DNA from: Thelephora terrestris
Taxonomy: Eukaryota; Basidiomycota; Agaricomycetes; Thelephorales; Thelephoraceae
Length of the DNA stretch: 64,000 bases
Reading direction: 5' to 3'
NCBI GenBank assembly: GCA_015956445.1
Contig: WIUZ02000008.1
Location: 1 to 64,000, forward strand
Notes under the pieces: generated by a model
Databases searched by the model: none
What the model was told of the DNA's origin: nothing
Seen by the model: the letters and a program-made list of their open reading frames with translations, nothing else
Part shown: positions 43,798 through 55,220 of the stretch, piece by piece
Layout of the letters: every line of letters begins with the position of its first letter
Numbering within the stretch: position 1 is the first letter of the stretch
Translations under genes and position numbers: made by a program

Positions 43798-46700
43798 ATG
43801 GATATTGACCGGCTGGGCAATCTTCGTCGAGCATACGAAGAGCTGGAGAGGCGCGTTCAACGGGCTCTCAACACGCAAGTGGGCGACAGCGTTCGTTTGA
43901 CTGAGGCTCAGAATGAGGTCTTGTCGTATAGCCAAGCTGTCGAGCGGGTCTGTAAAATACTCCTCTGGCTAAAAAAGGTGTAATAACATAAATTTGAACA
44001 TATGTTGTAGCACTCCCACCTCTTCTTGCCCGAAGAACTCTCACATTGCCGGCAAAACACAGAATCGATGACAAATTACTTGGACCGAGCACGGCATGCC
44101 TCCAGCGACCCACTGGAAGACGCAGCTATTCCGTTCGTAAGCATCGTTAGAACTGGTAAACGCGGACGTCCAAGGGTTGAGATAGAGCCAAATCTGCTCT
44201 CAACTGCTCTTTCGTTGCGACCGAAGACAAAGGTTGCAAAGACTGCAAGTTGTTCAGCTCGAACCATCCGTAGAAGACAGCTGGACTATGGGATTGAGAT
44301 GCCCGGAGCAAGCCATCCCCATCCCCAACAGGTTGGCAGAGATAACACCAACTCTCTCCCCCACTCAGAAGAAATCAGCGACGAGGAACTTGACCGGTGT
44401 TTGGCCATCGTCATACAAGATTTTCCCTCTTTTGGACGACGGATGGCGACATCATGTCTTCGAGAAAACGGTGTTATGGTTTCGGAGGCACGTGTGAGGG
44501 AGTCGTTTCTCCGAACCAGTGGAGTTCCTGGCACATTTGGCGGTCGAAGGGTCCACCGCCGCAGGTATCAGGTAGCTGGCGCTAACTCGCTCTGGCATCA
44601 TGACGGTCAACACGGTATTTGTCGTGCCCAGACGCCAGCATTTGAAAGACTTAACTAGCCCTAGGCTTAATTCGATGGAAGATTGTGATCCACGCATTTG
44701 TTGACGGCAAGAGTCGACTGGTGGTTGGCATCCGAGCCAATAATAACAACCGCGCAGATCAATAGCTTCAGCTCAGTTAATACAAAAGAGCAAGCTTGTT
44801 AGCTCATCAATTTATGCAATTCTGCCAGTTAAAAAAGCTTTTGTAAAAGTGGGTCATGCCTGGTGTGCCAGGCTGGGTGCGCTTACCTAATAAAAAAGAT
44901 TAAATGGCCAGAAATACCAAAAATGAAACTCCCACGGTTTAGTGAATATACCAAAAAGGAAAGGTTGATGGCTGACATAAGCGAGTCACATGACTGAAAA
45001 AAAGTGGATGTTGCTTATGTAATCAGGTCATGTGACCAACCAAAAAAGGAAAGTTTTGATGGCTTACATAAGTGTTTCAAAAAAGCTTTTGGGGGGGTCT
45101 TTCCCAAAAAGGAAATTCCTTTTTGGGAAATATTTGATGGATTACCAAAAAGGAAATTTGATGGCTTACATAAACAACTCAGAAACAGTTTTGGAATGAA
45201 ATTTCCAAAAAAGGCAATTTAATGGATTACATAAGCGACTCAGAAATGGTTCTGGAGAAAATTACCAAAAAAGGAAATTTCCTTTTTAGGAAAGACTTTC
45301 CAAAATAGGAAATTTGATGGCTTACATAAGCAACTCAGAAATGGTTTTGGCAAAAATTACCAAAAAAGAAATTTTCCCAAAAAGGAAATTATATGCCAGA
45401 AACCTCGGAAAAATGCCAGAAAAATCCCAAAAAATACTGAAAAAATTCCCACAGGTCCAGAAAGCATCAAAATCTCAATTAAAACCCAGAAATACTCAAA
45501 TAAATCCTTTTACTGGCTGGAAAATGCTGGAAAATTTCCGAAAAAATCACCAAAAATTCCACATTAAATACAAAAAACTTATGAAAATTATTTCAAATTA
45601 TTTCCTCAATTAAACAACCCATAAATTCAAATAAACATATTTTTGGCTCCTAAAAATGCATAAAATTCCAAAATTGTCAAAAATTCCTAACATGAATAAA
45701 ATCTTTAACTACCAATATCAACTATAGTCACAGTAACTAGGTAAGCCACAAATTTCCTACAATCTTCATTACAAAATTAAGCATAGATCTGTTCGTGGTC
45801 ATAGCCTAACCATAAACCTAACCTGCCCTAAACCTAACCTGCCCTAAACCTAACCTGCCCTAAACCTAACCTGCCCTAAACCTAACCCCAACCCTAATCT
45901 AACCTAAACCTAAACCTAACCCCAATCCTAATCTAACCTAAACCTAACCTCACCTACCCTAACCTAACCTAATCTAACCTAAACCCAAACCTAACCTCAC
46001 CTAACCTAAACCTAACCTGACCTAACCTAACTCAATCCAAAAAAACCTACAGTGGTTCACTTAACCTATCTTATCCTTATCTTATCTGATCTTATCTGAT
46101 CTAATTGACCTAACCCTGTCCAACCTAACCTCAACCTAACCCAGAACACCTAACCTAGTTCACTAACCTGACTTGGCCTGGCCTGGCCAAATCTGACCCA
46201 ATCTTATCTAACCTGTCCTTATCTTATCTTATCTTATCTTATCTTATCTTATCTTGTCTAATCCAGTCTAACCTTATCTGACCTTGATCTAAAATTCTTT
46301 AACCCACCCTGTTACAGCCCAACCTCACCCAACTCACCAACATGTGGGTTGGGCTACAGGAACACAATGTGAACCACAACCCCCCATGCTGTGTGCACAA
46401 CCATCACTCAAGCACTCCTATCTGCTGGATCCACCTGTCAGTAGACCTACAAGCCCACAGACCCACACACATATAGACCTATAACTCAGTGGAAATGTCA
46501 ATTAACCAAACCTGCCCACTGACCACCCTCACTCCATCACTGTCAAAATACTGCAGCTTGCACACAGCTCAAGTCTATCCACAAGGCTGACCACAGGTTG
46601 GTTGGGGAACACTACCAAGTTATAGGACTATGAACTTGTAGGCCTGTGAGTTTATGGGCCCAACCATATGGGTGAACTTGAGTTGTGTGCAAGCTGCAGT

Positions 46701-49397
46701 ATTTTGACAGTGATGGAGTGAGGGTGGTCAGTGGGCAGGTTTGGTTAATTGACATTTCCACTGAGTTATAGGTCTATATGTGTGTGGGTCTGTGGGCTTG
46801 TAGGTCTACTGACAGGTGGATCCAGCAGATAGGAGTGCTTGAGTGATGGTTGTGCACACAGCATGGGGGGTTGTGGTTCACATTGTGTTCCTGTAGCCCA
46901 ACCCACATGTTGGTGAGTTGGGTGAGGTTGGGCTGTAACAGGGTGGGTTAAAGAATTTTAGATCAAGGTCAGATAAGGTTAGACTGGATTAGACAAGATA
47001 AGATAAGATAAGATAAGATAAGATAAGATAAGGACAGGTTAGATAAGATTGGGTCAGATTTGGCCAGGCCAGGCCAAGTCAGGTTAGTGAACTAGGTTAG
47101 GTGTTCTGGGTTAGGTTGAGGTTAGGTTGGACAGGGTTAGGTCAATTAGATCAGATAAGATAAGGATAAGATAGGTTAAGTGAACCACTGTAGGTTTTTT
47201 TGGATTGAGTTAGGTTAGGTCAGGTTAGGTTTAGGTTAGGTGAGGTTAGGTTTGGGTTTAGGTTAGATTAGGTTAGGTTAGGGTAGGTGAGGTTAGGTTT
47301 AGGTTAGATTAGGATTGGGGTTAGGTTTAGGTTTAGGTTAGATTAGGGTTGGGATTAGGGTTAGGGCAGGTTAGGTTTAGGGCAGGTTAGGTTTAGGGCA
47401 GGTTAGGTTTAGGGCAGGTTAGGTTTAGGGCAGGTTAGGTTTAGGGCAGGTTTAGGGCAGGTTTAGGTTAGGTTAGGTTAGGTTTAGAGCAGGTTTAGGT
47501 TTAGGGCAGGTTCAGGTTTATGGTTAGGCTATGACCACGAACAGATCTATGCTTAATTTTGTAATGAAGATTGTAGGAAATTTGTGGCTTACCTAGTTAC
47601 TGTGACTATAGTTGATATTGGTAATTAAAGATTTTATTCATGTTAGGAATTTTTGACAATTTTTGGAATTTTTATGCATTTTTAGGAGCCAAAAATATGT
47701 TTATTTTGAATTTATGGGTTGTTTAATTGAGGAAATAATTTGAAATAATTTTCATAAGTTTTTTGTATTTAATGTGGAATTTTTGGTGATTTTTTCGGAA
47801 ATTTTCCAGCATTTTCCAGCCAGTAAAAGGATTTATTTGAGTATTTCTGGGTTTTAATTGAGATTTTTGATGCTTTCTGGACCTGTGGGAATTTTTTCAG
47901 TATTTTTGGGATTTTTCTGGCATTTTCCGAGGTTTCTGGCATATAATTTCCTTTTTGGGAAAATTTCTTTTTTGGTAATTTTTGCCAAAACCATTTCTGA
48001 GTTGCTTATGTAAGCCATCAATTTCCTATTTTGGAAAGTCTTTCCTAAAAAGGAAATTTCCTTTTTTGGTAATTTTCTCCAGAACCATTTCTGAGTCGCT
48101 TATGTAATCCATTAAATTGCCTTTTTTGGAAATTTCATTCCAAAACTGTTTCTGAGTTGCTTATGTAAGCCATCAAAATTTCCTTTTTTGGTAATCCATC
48201 AAATATTTCCCAAAAAGGAATTTCCTTTTTGGGAAAGACCCCCCCAAAAGCTTTTTTGAAACACTTATGTAAGCCATCAAAACTTTCCTTTTTTGGTTGG
48301 TCACATGACCTGATTACATAAGCAACATCCACTTTTTTTCAGTCATGTGACTCGCTTATGTCAGCCATCAACCTTTCCTTTTTGGTATATTCACTAAACC
48401 GTGGGAGTTTCATTTTTGGTATTTCTGGCCATTTAATCTTTTTATTAGGTAAGCGCACCCAGCCTGGCACACCAGGCATGACCCACTTTTACAAAAGCTT
48501 TTTTAACTGGCAGAATTGCATTTGGCTCGAAGTTAACTAACTTGACCTTTTGCAAAAAGTAAGCCAAAGCTGCTGCGCAGATACAGTGCTTGGGCTCTTC
48601 CTCGATGCCGCCTCCGTCCACGGGATACCCAGCCGTGTAAGGGGAGACCATGGTACAGAGAATGTGAGAGTGGCAGAGTGGATGGAGGAGAACCAGGGCA
48701 CAGGGAGGGGGTCTTATATCTGGGGGAGGTTAATTAGCCCGTTTTCTGCCTTTTGAGATTGCAGTTCTCACAACCCTTCCTTGATAGAAGCGTCCACAAC
48801 AGTCGGATTGAAAGGATCTGGTACGACGTCACTGAGGGGTTTGGTGGAAAGTGGAAGAACCTTTTCACCGACCTAGAGGCCAACGAAGGGCTAGATGTCG
48901 ACAACCCAGCTCACATTTGGCTCCTCCAACACCTTTTCCTGAACCAAATCAACCAGGACTCTCTTTCGTGGGCGGAAGCTTGGAATAACCATAAGCTCCA
49001 GATTAGAGGTGAACCGCAACAGACCCCGCATGAAATGTTCTTTTTCAGTATGATTGAGGACGGCCCTCGAGGTCTCAACGGCCCGCGTCAGGGGGACCAG
49101 GATGGTTTAGAAGGTGGGGACCTGTATTTGTACGGGGTCGATTGGGAGGTTATGGAAGACGATGAGCTCATGACCAATCACCGTTATTACAATCCCACCC
49201 CGCCCGACAATCCATTCAGCACCGCTCCCTCTTCCCTATCCGAGGTAGAATGCACCCCCCCAAACTGTCCTCTCTCTGCCGAGGGTGTTAGTCAGCTGGA
49301 TCGTTACCTCTCCCAAGTCGCAGACGTTGACTCACGAAGCATGCTCGTCCGAAGAACTATCTGGATTCAAGCCCTCCGCGCTTGTAGTCAGATTTAA
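43798..49397 (+). CDS. DD35E integrase-domain protein, split by a 3.8-kb palindrome
   Basis: Four exons: 43798-43947, 44011-44614, 44665-44759 continuing at 48583-48728, and 48791-49397. Introns are 50-63 bp with GT..AG ends. Counted across the insertion it is 533 residues. Residues 1-90 are helical and charged. GKRGRPRVEI and SARTIRRRQLDYGI form a probable helix-turn-helix. The catalytic core has WHHDGQHG (first Asp), IPSRVRGDHGTENVRVAEW (second Asp) and VHNSRIERIWYDV (Glu), with the last two about 35 apart. An AWNNHKLQ segment follows, then an acidic tail. This is the rve-like integrase found in many Agaricomycetes, probably from a transposon. Outside the insertion the frame is open. The 3' end converges on the next gene with a 73-bp gap. 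Confidence 0.75.
45785..46060. repeat. Telomere-like minisatellite, left arm
   Basis: About four copies of a 16-mer (cctaacctgccctaaa) grade into CCTAA/CCTAAA variants. The plus strand is C-rich here. A short CTTAT array follows at 46195-46255. Confidence 0.75.
47200..47525. repeat. Telomere-like minisatellite, right arm (expanded)
   Basis: Complementary G-rich copy (ggttaggtttagggca units) with roughly five more units than the left arm, which accounts for most of the ~85-bp difference in arm length. Confidence 0.75.
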
Positions 49398-49470
49398 TAG
49401 GTTTCTGCCGCCCTGGGGGTTGGTCGATAATATAATCCAACATATGTTTACCGATGTACAAATCTTCGAC

Positions 49471-50748
49471 CTAAGACTCCTCTGCATACTCCAGACCACC
49501 TTGTAAAACAGGTCTGAGCTCAGCACTCGACAACTGACGACCTGATTGAGAGAACTCGGTGCACTTACCTTGGTTGGCTTCCTGCACCATTGCTGAAAGC
49601 AACGGCTTAAGCTCTGTATTCCCGTACCTCGTTGTGGTCCAATCTACAGGAAGCAGCTTGTCTCTGTCCCCCACCCACAAACCCACTACACTCCAAGCAG
49701 CTCGGTGTGCATCAAGCCCAAAACTTGCCCCACCCCTGTGCTCAACATAAGATTGGAGGGACATGATCCTGTTGTACATAGTCAACTTATTTCTCCAGGT
49801 GGTCGACGAGTAAGTTAGACCCATGCTGTCTATGAAATAATCCAGAGTAAGAGGGTATCGACCCCCTGCGCTGGTGCAAAACTCTCCCTTGCTGATTCTG
49901 TTATTGCTCCGGACCTTGATTCCTAGTGCTTCCACTGCGTGAAGTAGGAGTACAGAATCGACAAAGTCCCTGTAAGCAGTGCCCCACCCGGTATCTTGGT
50001 TGTCCCGGATCATTTGAACCAGCCATCCAAACTGGGCTCGCATCTCTGCCACTGTCTGACGTTCCTCCTCCTCCTCCTCTTCGTTGACAGGAAGAGACAC
50101 AACAGGAGAAGGTGGACCCCAACCTGTAATTGACGAGTGTTCTGGAAATAGATCAGGGGCCGGAGAGGGAGACCTTCTATCCAAAACAGAGCTGCCTTCC
50201 AAGAACAAAGGAAGAGGTGAACAGCTGGATCTTTGTTCTCCAGCCGGCGGGTCTGGAAACAAGATCAACTTTCATTCCTTCAACGAGGACCTGAGAGTCA
50301 CCTTCAGCGGAGGATTCCATTGGCCCTGGCCAGTCTGTGCCGTAGGTAAAAAGATTCTCAAACAGAGAGGAAGCGGTCATTGAGGTTGGGACGGCGCCTT
50401 CGTGAGTGTGAGACTCCAGTATCTCGGAAGGGGGTTCCTGGGGATTCGGAGAAACTTGGTTGGGATTTAAAGAGGCTTCCTCGGGCTGCGAAGCTGTTTC
50501 ATCGGGATGCGAAGCTGTTTCATCGGGATCTGAAGCTGTTTCTTCAGGATTCAATGGAGTTCATAGGAGCGAGATGTTATCCTGAAAAGCTCCGGGGTAG
50601 TCGAGAACTGTGCTTCCATACCATCTGCCCGGGCGCGTTCTACCTGCGCTTCTGTCAGCGTAAAAGCCTCCCGACGGTTGATTTTTTGCCTTCGGCGGCG
50701 ACTAGATCTTCTTAGGAGAGGCTCATCGGATTGTTCTCCACCTTGCAT
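49471..50748 (-). CDS. Unknown multi-exon gene, convergent with the integrase gene
   Basis: Unrecognised. It starts at the ATG at 50748 (MQGGEQSDEPLLRRSSRRRR, basic). A good intron runs from 50621 to 50542 and joins into an Asp/Glu repeat (DETASDPDETASHPDETAS). At least one further intron is needed near 50250-50290, and another probably lies near 49500-49570 (donor gtaagtgc). The middle has Pro/Ser-rich sequence and a run of seven Glu (about 50065-50085). The last large exon, ending near 49570, reads as a folded domain: AQFGWLVQMIRDNQDTGWGTAYRDFVDS, FIDSMGLTYSSTTWRNKL and WSVVGLWVGDRDKLLPVDW. No transmembrane segments. The exact exon set is uncertain. Confidence 0.55.
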
Positions 50749-51043
50749 TTTGACTTTTGGTGGGGTGCCGGGGATGGGAGATACGCAGAAAATGGCACTA
50801 TTCCCTGACAGCCCAAAATGAAGTCACGTGAGCCTGTGAAGTTTTTGGCCGCCAGGAGCCTTTGTAGGTCACAGAGGAAGTCGGAAGGCCGTTTCAAAAA
50901 TGCAGTCTAAGTGAAGAGGAGATCCGTCGTATCTGCTGGCTGAAAAAATTAGGGGACTGGCAATGCGTATGTACTTGAAAATTGAGGGGGGGGGGGGGAA
51001 ACCAGGGGCGAGGTGGAAGATATTCTAGACAATCGCAGGAAAG

Positions 51044-51902
51044 TTACAAGGTTGCTATTGAACACTCCTTTGTCAAAAATTCCCTCCCGATGATCCTCCA
51101 CTTATCGAAAAACTGCTTTGTTTGGGACTGGTATCTCAGGTTTTTTGCCCATTGTCTCGTAGCATATGGTTGGGTTCTGCCCTCTTGGATTTTCTTGAGA
51201 TGCCCCTGGAACCATCTTTCACACAACGGCGTCCAGCACCCAAAATCAAGACCGGATCCTTCCCAGGTGTTAACCTTGGGCCACCAAGACAAGTCCTTCG
51301 TCTGATTCCCCTTCCCTGCTCCAGGGTGAGCTCAACGAAGTTGGTTGAAGTGAAATCACCAACCGGTTAGGATCTCGTAACCTCCGACAAGGTAAAACCA
51401 CTCGCCCTCGGTAAGCTCGTGACGCCAGTACTCCTTCTTCTCCACCTTCAAAGAGGACCCTGAGTCGGGATAGGTGTCGAGTATGATGTCGAAGGACCCT
51501 TCTATCCCGAGCACCTCTATAGCAATTCGCCAGGCAATCCCCCCCCCGAGAAAAGGCCGCTGCTGCAACGTAAGGACGTTCATGGAAGAGGGTCCGGACC
51601 CTCGACATGTAGGCCCCGAAATCCTCTGGGTTGAGCTGCCAATTTTCTTCCCGGACAGGAAATGTGAGGATGTTGAAGTTTGGGGGAACAGAAGGTCCGG
51701 CAGCTGGGTACAAGAGGGTGAACTTTGAACCGTTGAGCAAAAGGTAGTTCAAGTGGCTTTCGAGCTTCGCCGCAGTCCCTGCTCTCCATACCTCAAGAAC
51801 GGACAAGGGATGGTGGAACACCAACTGCCTCGAGTCGCCCGCATCGATGAAAGTGAAAACTTCGCCCTGGGTGGAAAGCTCGACTGAACTTGAGACAATC
51901 AT
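51044..51902 (-). pseudogene. Unknown conserved-looking protein, frameshifted
   Basis: Unrecognised by name. The first part (51902-51550) reads FTFIDAGDSRQLVFHHPLS and NPEDFGAYMSRVRTLFHERP. The continuation GGGIAWRIAIEVLGIEG and GEWFYLVGGYEILTG is in another frame from 51545 on. The change falls at a run of nine C (51540-51548), so it could be a real lesion or a sequencing slip. After a short intron the last exon (about 51290-51044) reads SWWPKVNTWEGSGLDFGCWTP and GHLKKIQEGRTQPYATRQW. Its Trp-rich, compact look suggests a folded enzyme-like or DNA-binding domain. It lies in the same orientation as the gene at 50748-49471, 296 bp upstream of it. Confidence 0.5.
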
Positions 51903-53375
51903 CGTGTTTCTGATTCCATTCTTCCAGGTCTGTTGAAACCTCTCATCGTGGGGAGAATTTTTGCTGAGGTCAGAATGTCCATCGGGGAGCTGGCCAGTGT
52001 CAGGGCCACTCTACCCCAACAACTACCAGTGCACTGAGCCGACTCCGCAGAGTACTCACTAGTCCAACTAGCTTGTGAGAGAACGATCACGTCTCTATTC
52101 TTCCGGTAGGTTGTCCGAGGTCACTACAAGTCAGGTCGAAATCCTAAAGAGAAACCCAACCTAAACCGCACTTCGTTCGGTTTAACAAGCAAGGGTTGAT
52201 CCCTACAACAGGATTTGATAACTCCACCAGTTGATCGACTGGACGCTCGAGGTGTTCTAATATGACTGCTGGGAGTCTATAGTTACGAGGCGCAGTTGAC
52301 GCGCAGAGCGGGAGGGAGAGCAGATGGGGGTGTCTTGGATCAAACAAGAAACTCTGACTTGGCCTTAACTGCAACTGGGCTGAGAAGGGCAGAGGATTTC
52401 CTGAGGTAACAAAACTAAGGTACTACGATACAGCCACAGTTGCTACTTATACTAAAGGAGTGGCCATGACGTCAATACCCTAATATACCCTTATCAAGTC
52501 CGAACAAAGGGAGATAAGGAGTGTGAGAACGCTAAGTAAGGGAAGCGAACAAAGGTGACGCGTGGGAGAATAAAAGACAAAGGGCCTTACTAGCGTGTGA
52601 AGGATTGCATAAAAGATAAGGAATGTCTGCATGAAACATAGGGGTAAAGATAACACTAGTCCAAATGGAAATAGGAGCATGGGGTCGTGAAAGTTCGTAC
52701 CTGGGGATCTCACCCAAGGGCCAGGTGTCAATCTCCCTTTACATGGCCTCTGCCAGCTGGATTCGGGAGTAGAGACATTCAACATCCCTTGTTGTCTGTA
52801 GGCGGTAACAGCATCACGGACAAGTGGCAACCTCAACGTACGTCCGAACATGAGGAGGTCGGGCCTAGACTCATGGGACATGAGGGATTACAGATTCGCC
52901 GGCGTTTCACGCTAACGGCTACTCCACATGCGCTGAGCTAACCAGAAGGATCCTAAGGCGATGCTTCCGAATAGCGGCGAGTCCTTCCTCCGGTTAGGAG
53001 ACTGTGATGTGACTGTCCACGTGTGTGATCAGGGTCCAGGGTTGATCGTAATCGTAAAGTCATGAGGGGTCGTAAAAGGGGTTCGTGATGTCATAAAAGG
53101 GGTCATCAGGGTCTTGAGACCTATTTTTAGTGCGCGCGCGTTCTAGGCGTTCCGGAACGAAGTTCTTCCAAGGCCGTCCCGCGGGCCGAGGTGTCAGCTT
53201 GATGTAGTAAGCCGACGATGATGGTACAGGGGCGGAAGTTGATGTGACCCGGACCAATGAGGTTCGTCGAGGTAGGTCACGTGAAGGATCACCGATCTAG
53301 GCTATAAGAAGGACGTCTTCTTGGAGCCATCCTTGATCAGCAACACCAGCAACTTCCCCATCATCTTACCAAAAC
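51903..53375. other. Intergenic region; one weak 65-aa minus-strand ORF
   Basis: No convincing gene. A minus-strand ORF at 53257-53060 (PRPAGRPWKNFVPERLERAR, then repeated PFYD motifs) could be an exon remnant. The plus-strand gene starting at 53376 probably has its promoter in 53250-53370, where ctataagaagg (53301-53311) resembles a TATA region. Confidence 0.35.
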
Positions 53376-54955
53376 ATGTCCTTCCCCAACAACCATACCT
53401 ACAAAGTCGCCAATGGTATCTCCACCATCTCTCGCATCGACCGTCGTGCTGCCGCTCGCAAGACCTATGCCTGTGCAGCTGGGACTCCCTATACCACGGA
53501 TGACCAGGTATGGGGGAGACTTAGAGCTTTTGTTTGCTAGCACTAACGCCTTCCTCTAGGTAGAGGAACGTTCTTTTGGGCGTTGATGTCCAGCTAACGG
53601 CTTCTAGATCTTGGAGGTCGTCACGGAGGTGGACGCCGAACGTCTCAGGGAGATGATGCCTCATTTGATGGGGTTGACCTGGGACGATGAGCTCTGGGTC
53701 CGTACGATCATCGCCGAAAAGGTAGCCTTCCGGATGAGGGGTAGGTTCGGGGAGCTGGAGCATCCGATCAAGAAGGAGCTCTGGTACACCCTGCAGAGGG
53801 GAATCTACGATCAGGACCTTTTGGAGCACGGAGCAACCGTTCCTCGAGCCGTCCGCCAGGCCACTGTTGCCACGTCGTTGTTATGGTCGCTCGTTCGGGA
53901 GGGGGAGAGCAAGGTAGGTTCTCCGTTTGAATATTCGAGTATGACTCTCGACTAATCAAACTGCCTAGGTTGAACGTTTGGAGCGCGAGGTGAAGGAGGC
54001 GAAGGCAGACGTTCTTCGTCTGTCGGCGGAGGGTCTTCAACTGAAAGAGACCTTGGCTGCCTTCCAGCAGGGGACGAACGAGGTGTTGGAGGCAATGGTC
54101 GCCAACCATCAAGAGTTGATCGCCGGGTTGAAGGTTAGGGACAACAACATCAAGGGGGCATTGGCCAGGAGGGATGAAAAGGTAATGCCGCTTTCATCAT
54201 TGCTTAAAATGATGGAAGCTGACATTTCCTAGACCGAAGAACTCGAGAACGTGGTGGCTGTGTTGACAGCGCAGGTTGAGTCCTTGCAGGACAAGACCTG
54301 CAACTGTAAGGAGGGTCCCAAATTGATTGGTCAGGGGACTGCCGATGTTCCGTTCGAGTTGGAGTACGCCGACGAGGTGGTACTCCCATCGCCTAACCCG
54401 TCGTCCTATGCGACGCCTCCGATCGAGAACGCAGTTCCCGTTCCGACTCCAGGTCCGGCTTCCACTTTGGCCGCTTCCGACAAGGAGAACTGTGGGCGCT
54501 GTGTCTTGCAGCCGATCCATCAGTTGGTGAAGATCGAGGACGAGGTCATGGGGGTTGACCGAGCTGAAGATGCTCCGAGGGTCGCCGAGGTACGTCCGGT
54601 GACTAAGGGGCAACGCTGCAAGCGCTCTCGACGCCGTCCTGCTCATCGCATGGCTCCATCTGCTAATCCTTACCCTCGACCAGTTGAGTCGGATGGTGAG
54701 CTCTCTGGTCGAGGTGGGGGACGAGAGTTCCGCTATCGAGTCAACCGTCCCTACCGACAGGTTGAGTCGGAGATCCAGCTTCGCCACCAGCGTCGACTCG
54801 CAATCCAGGATTCCGCCCAGGGGTCCGATGAGGGAGACGGAGGGTCGCTTGCCGACTACGTCGACAGTACTGCCGAGCAGTCACCCGGTGATGGAGATGT
54901 GGGACCAGGTGTTCAGCAGTTCGGTGACATCTGGGAGGCTGATCGGTCCGCTTGA
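53376..54955 (+). CDS. Unknown coiled-coil protein, four exons
   Basis: Unrecognised. Exons 53376-53507, 53608-53913, 53969-54181 and 54233-54955 share a frame and have GT..AG introns of 51-100 bp, giving 457 residues. The N-terminus is MSFPNNHTYKVANG. Exon 2 is a helical domain (LREMMPHLMGLTWDDELWVRTIIAEKV). Exons 3 and 4 start with heptads (VERLEREVKEAKADVLRL; TEELENVVAVLTAQVESL). The rest is Pro/Ser-rich and basic, with RCKRSRRRPAHR as a likely nuclear signal. The other frame at 54985-55115 ends in YDLRDGQLMTFRPAVDRVDF and looks like real coding. A donor at 54923 (gtgacatc) joined to an acceptor near 54982 would move the end to 55115. Converges on the next gene. Confidence 0.6.
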
Positions 54956-55220
54956 AGGTATCTCTTCCTATCGGCTTGAACTAGTCGTTCAGCTGAGTGC
55001 CGAAGATGGTGACGCCATGTTCGGGGAGGTCCTAGCGAGGAGGGGCCAGCACTACGATCTCCGGGATGGGCAGTTGATGACCTTTCGACCTGCCGTAGAT
55101 AGAGTCGACTTTTGAGGACGTAGGATAGCACTTGTATAGCTCGTTGTGGATTCGCTGGGAATAGTACGCGCGTGTGTGTGTTTCGAATGATTGGTGTGAA
55201 GGATAAGGAGTGTGAAGCAT

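Larger units (their letters stand above)
44760..48574. mobile_element. Giant palindromic (foldback) element with telomere-like repeats
   Basis: GCGCAGAT at 44752-44759 and 48575-48582 flanks it as an 8-bp target duplication. The outer ~54 bp are weakly similar inverted ends (left CAATAGCTTCAGCT, right complement AGCAGCTTTGGCT), hAT-like in size of duplication. Inside, arms of about 1.76 kb (44814-46574) and 1.85 kb (46676-48521) are nearly perfect inverted copies around a ~100-bp loop. No transposase is present; the ORFs in the arms are translations of tandem repeats. Confidence 0.85.

Noticed and set aside
45004-45613. ORFs of 70-100 residues in the palindrome (and their mirror images near 48135-48332)
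   Set aside because: They translate tandem ccaaaaaggaaatt and gatggcttacataag repeats and occur on both arms; not genes.
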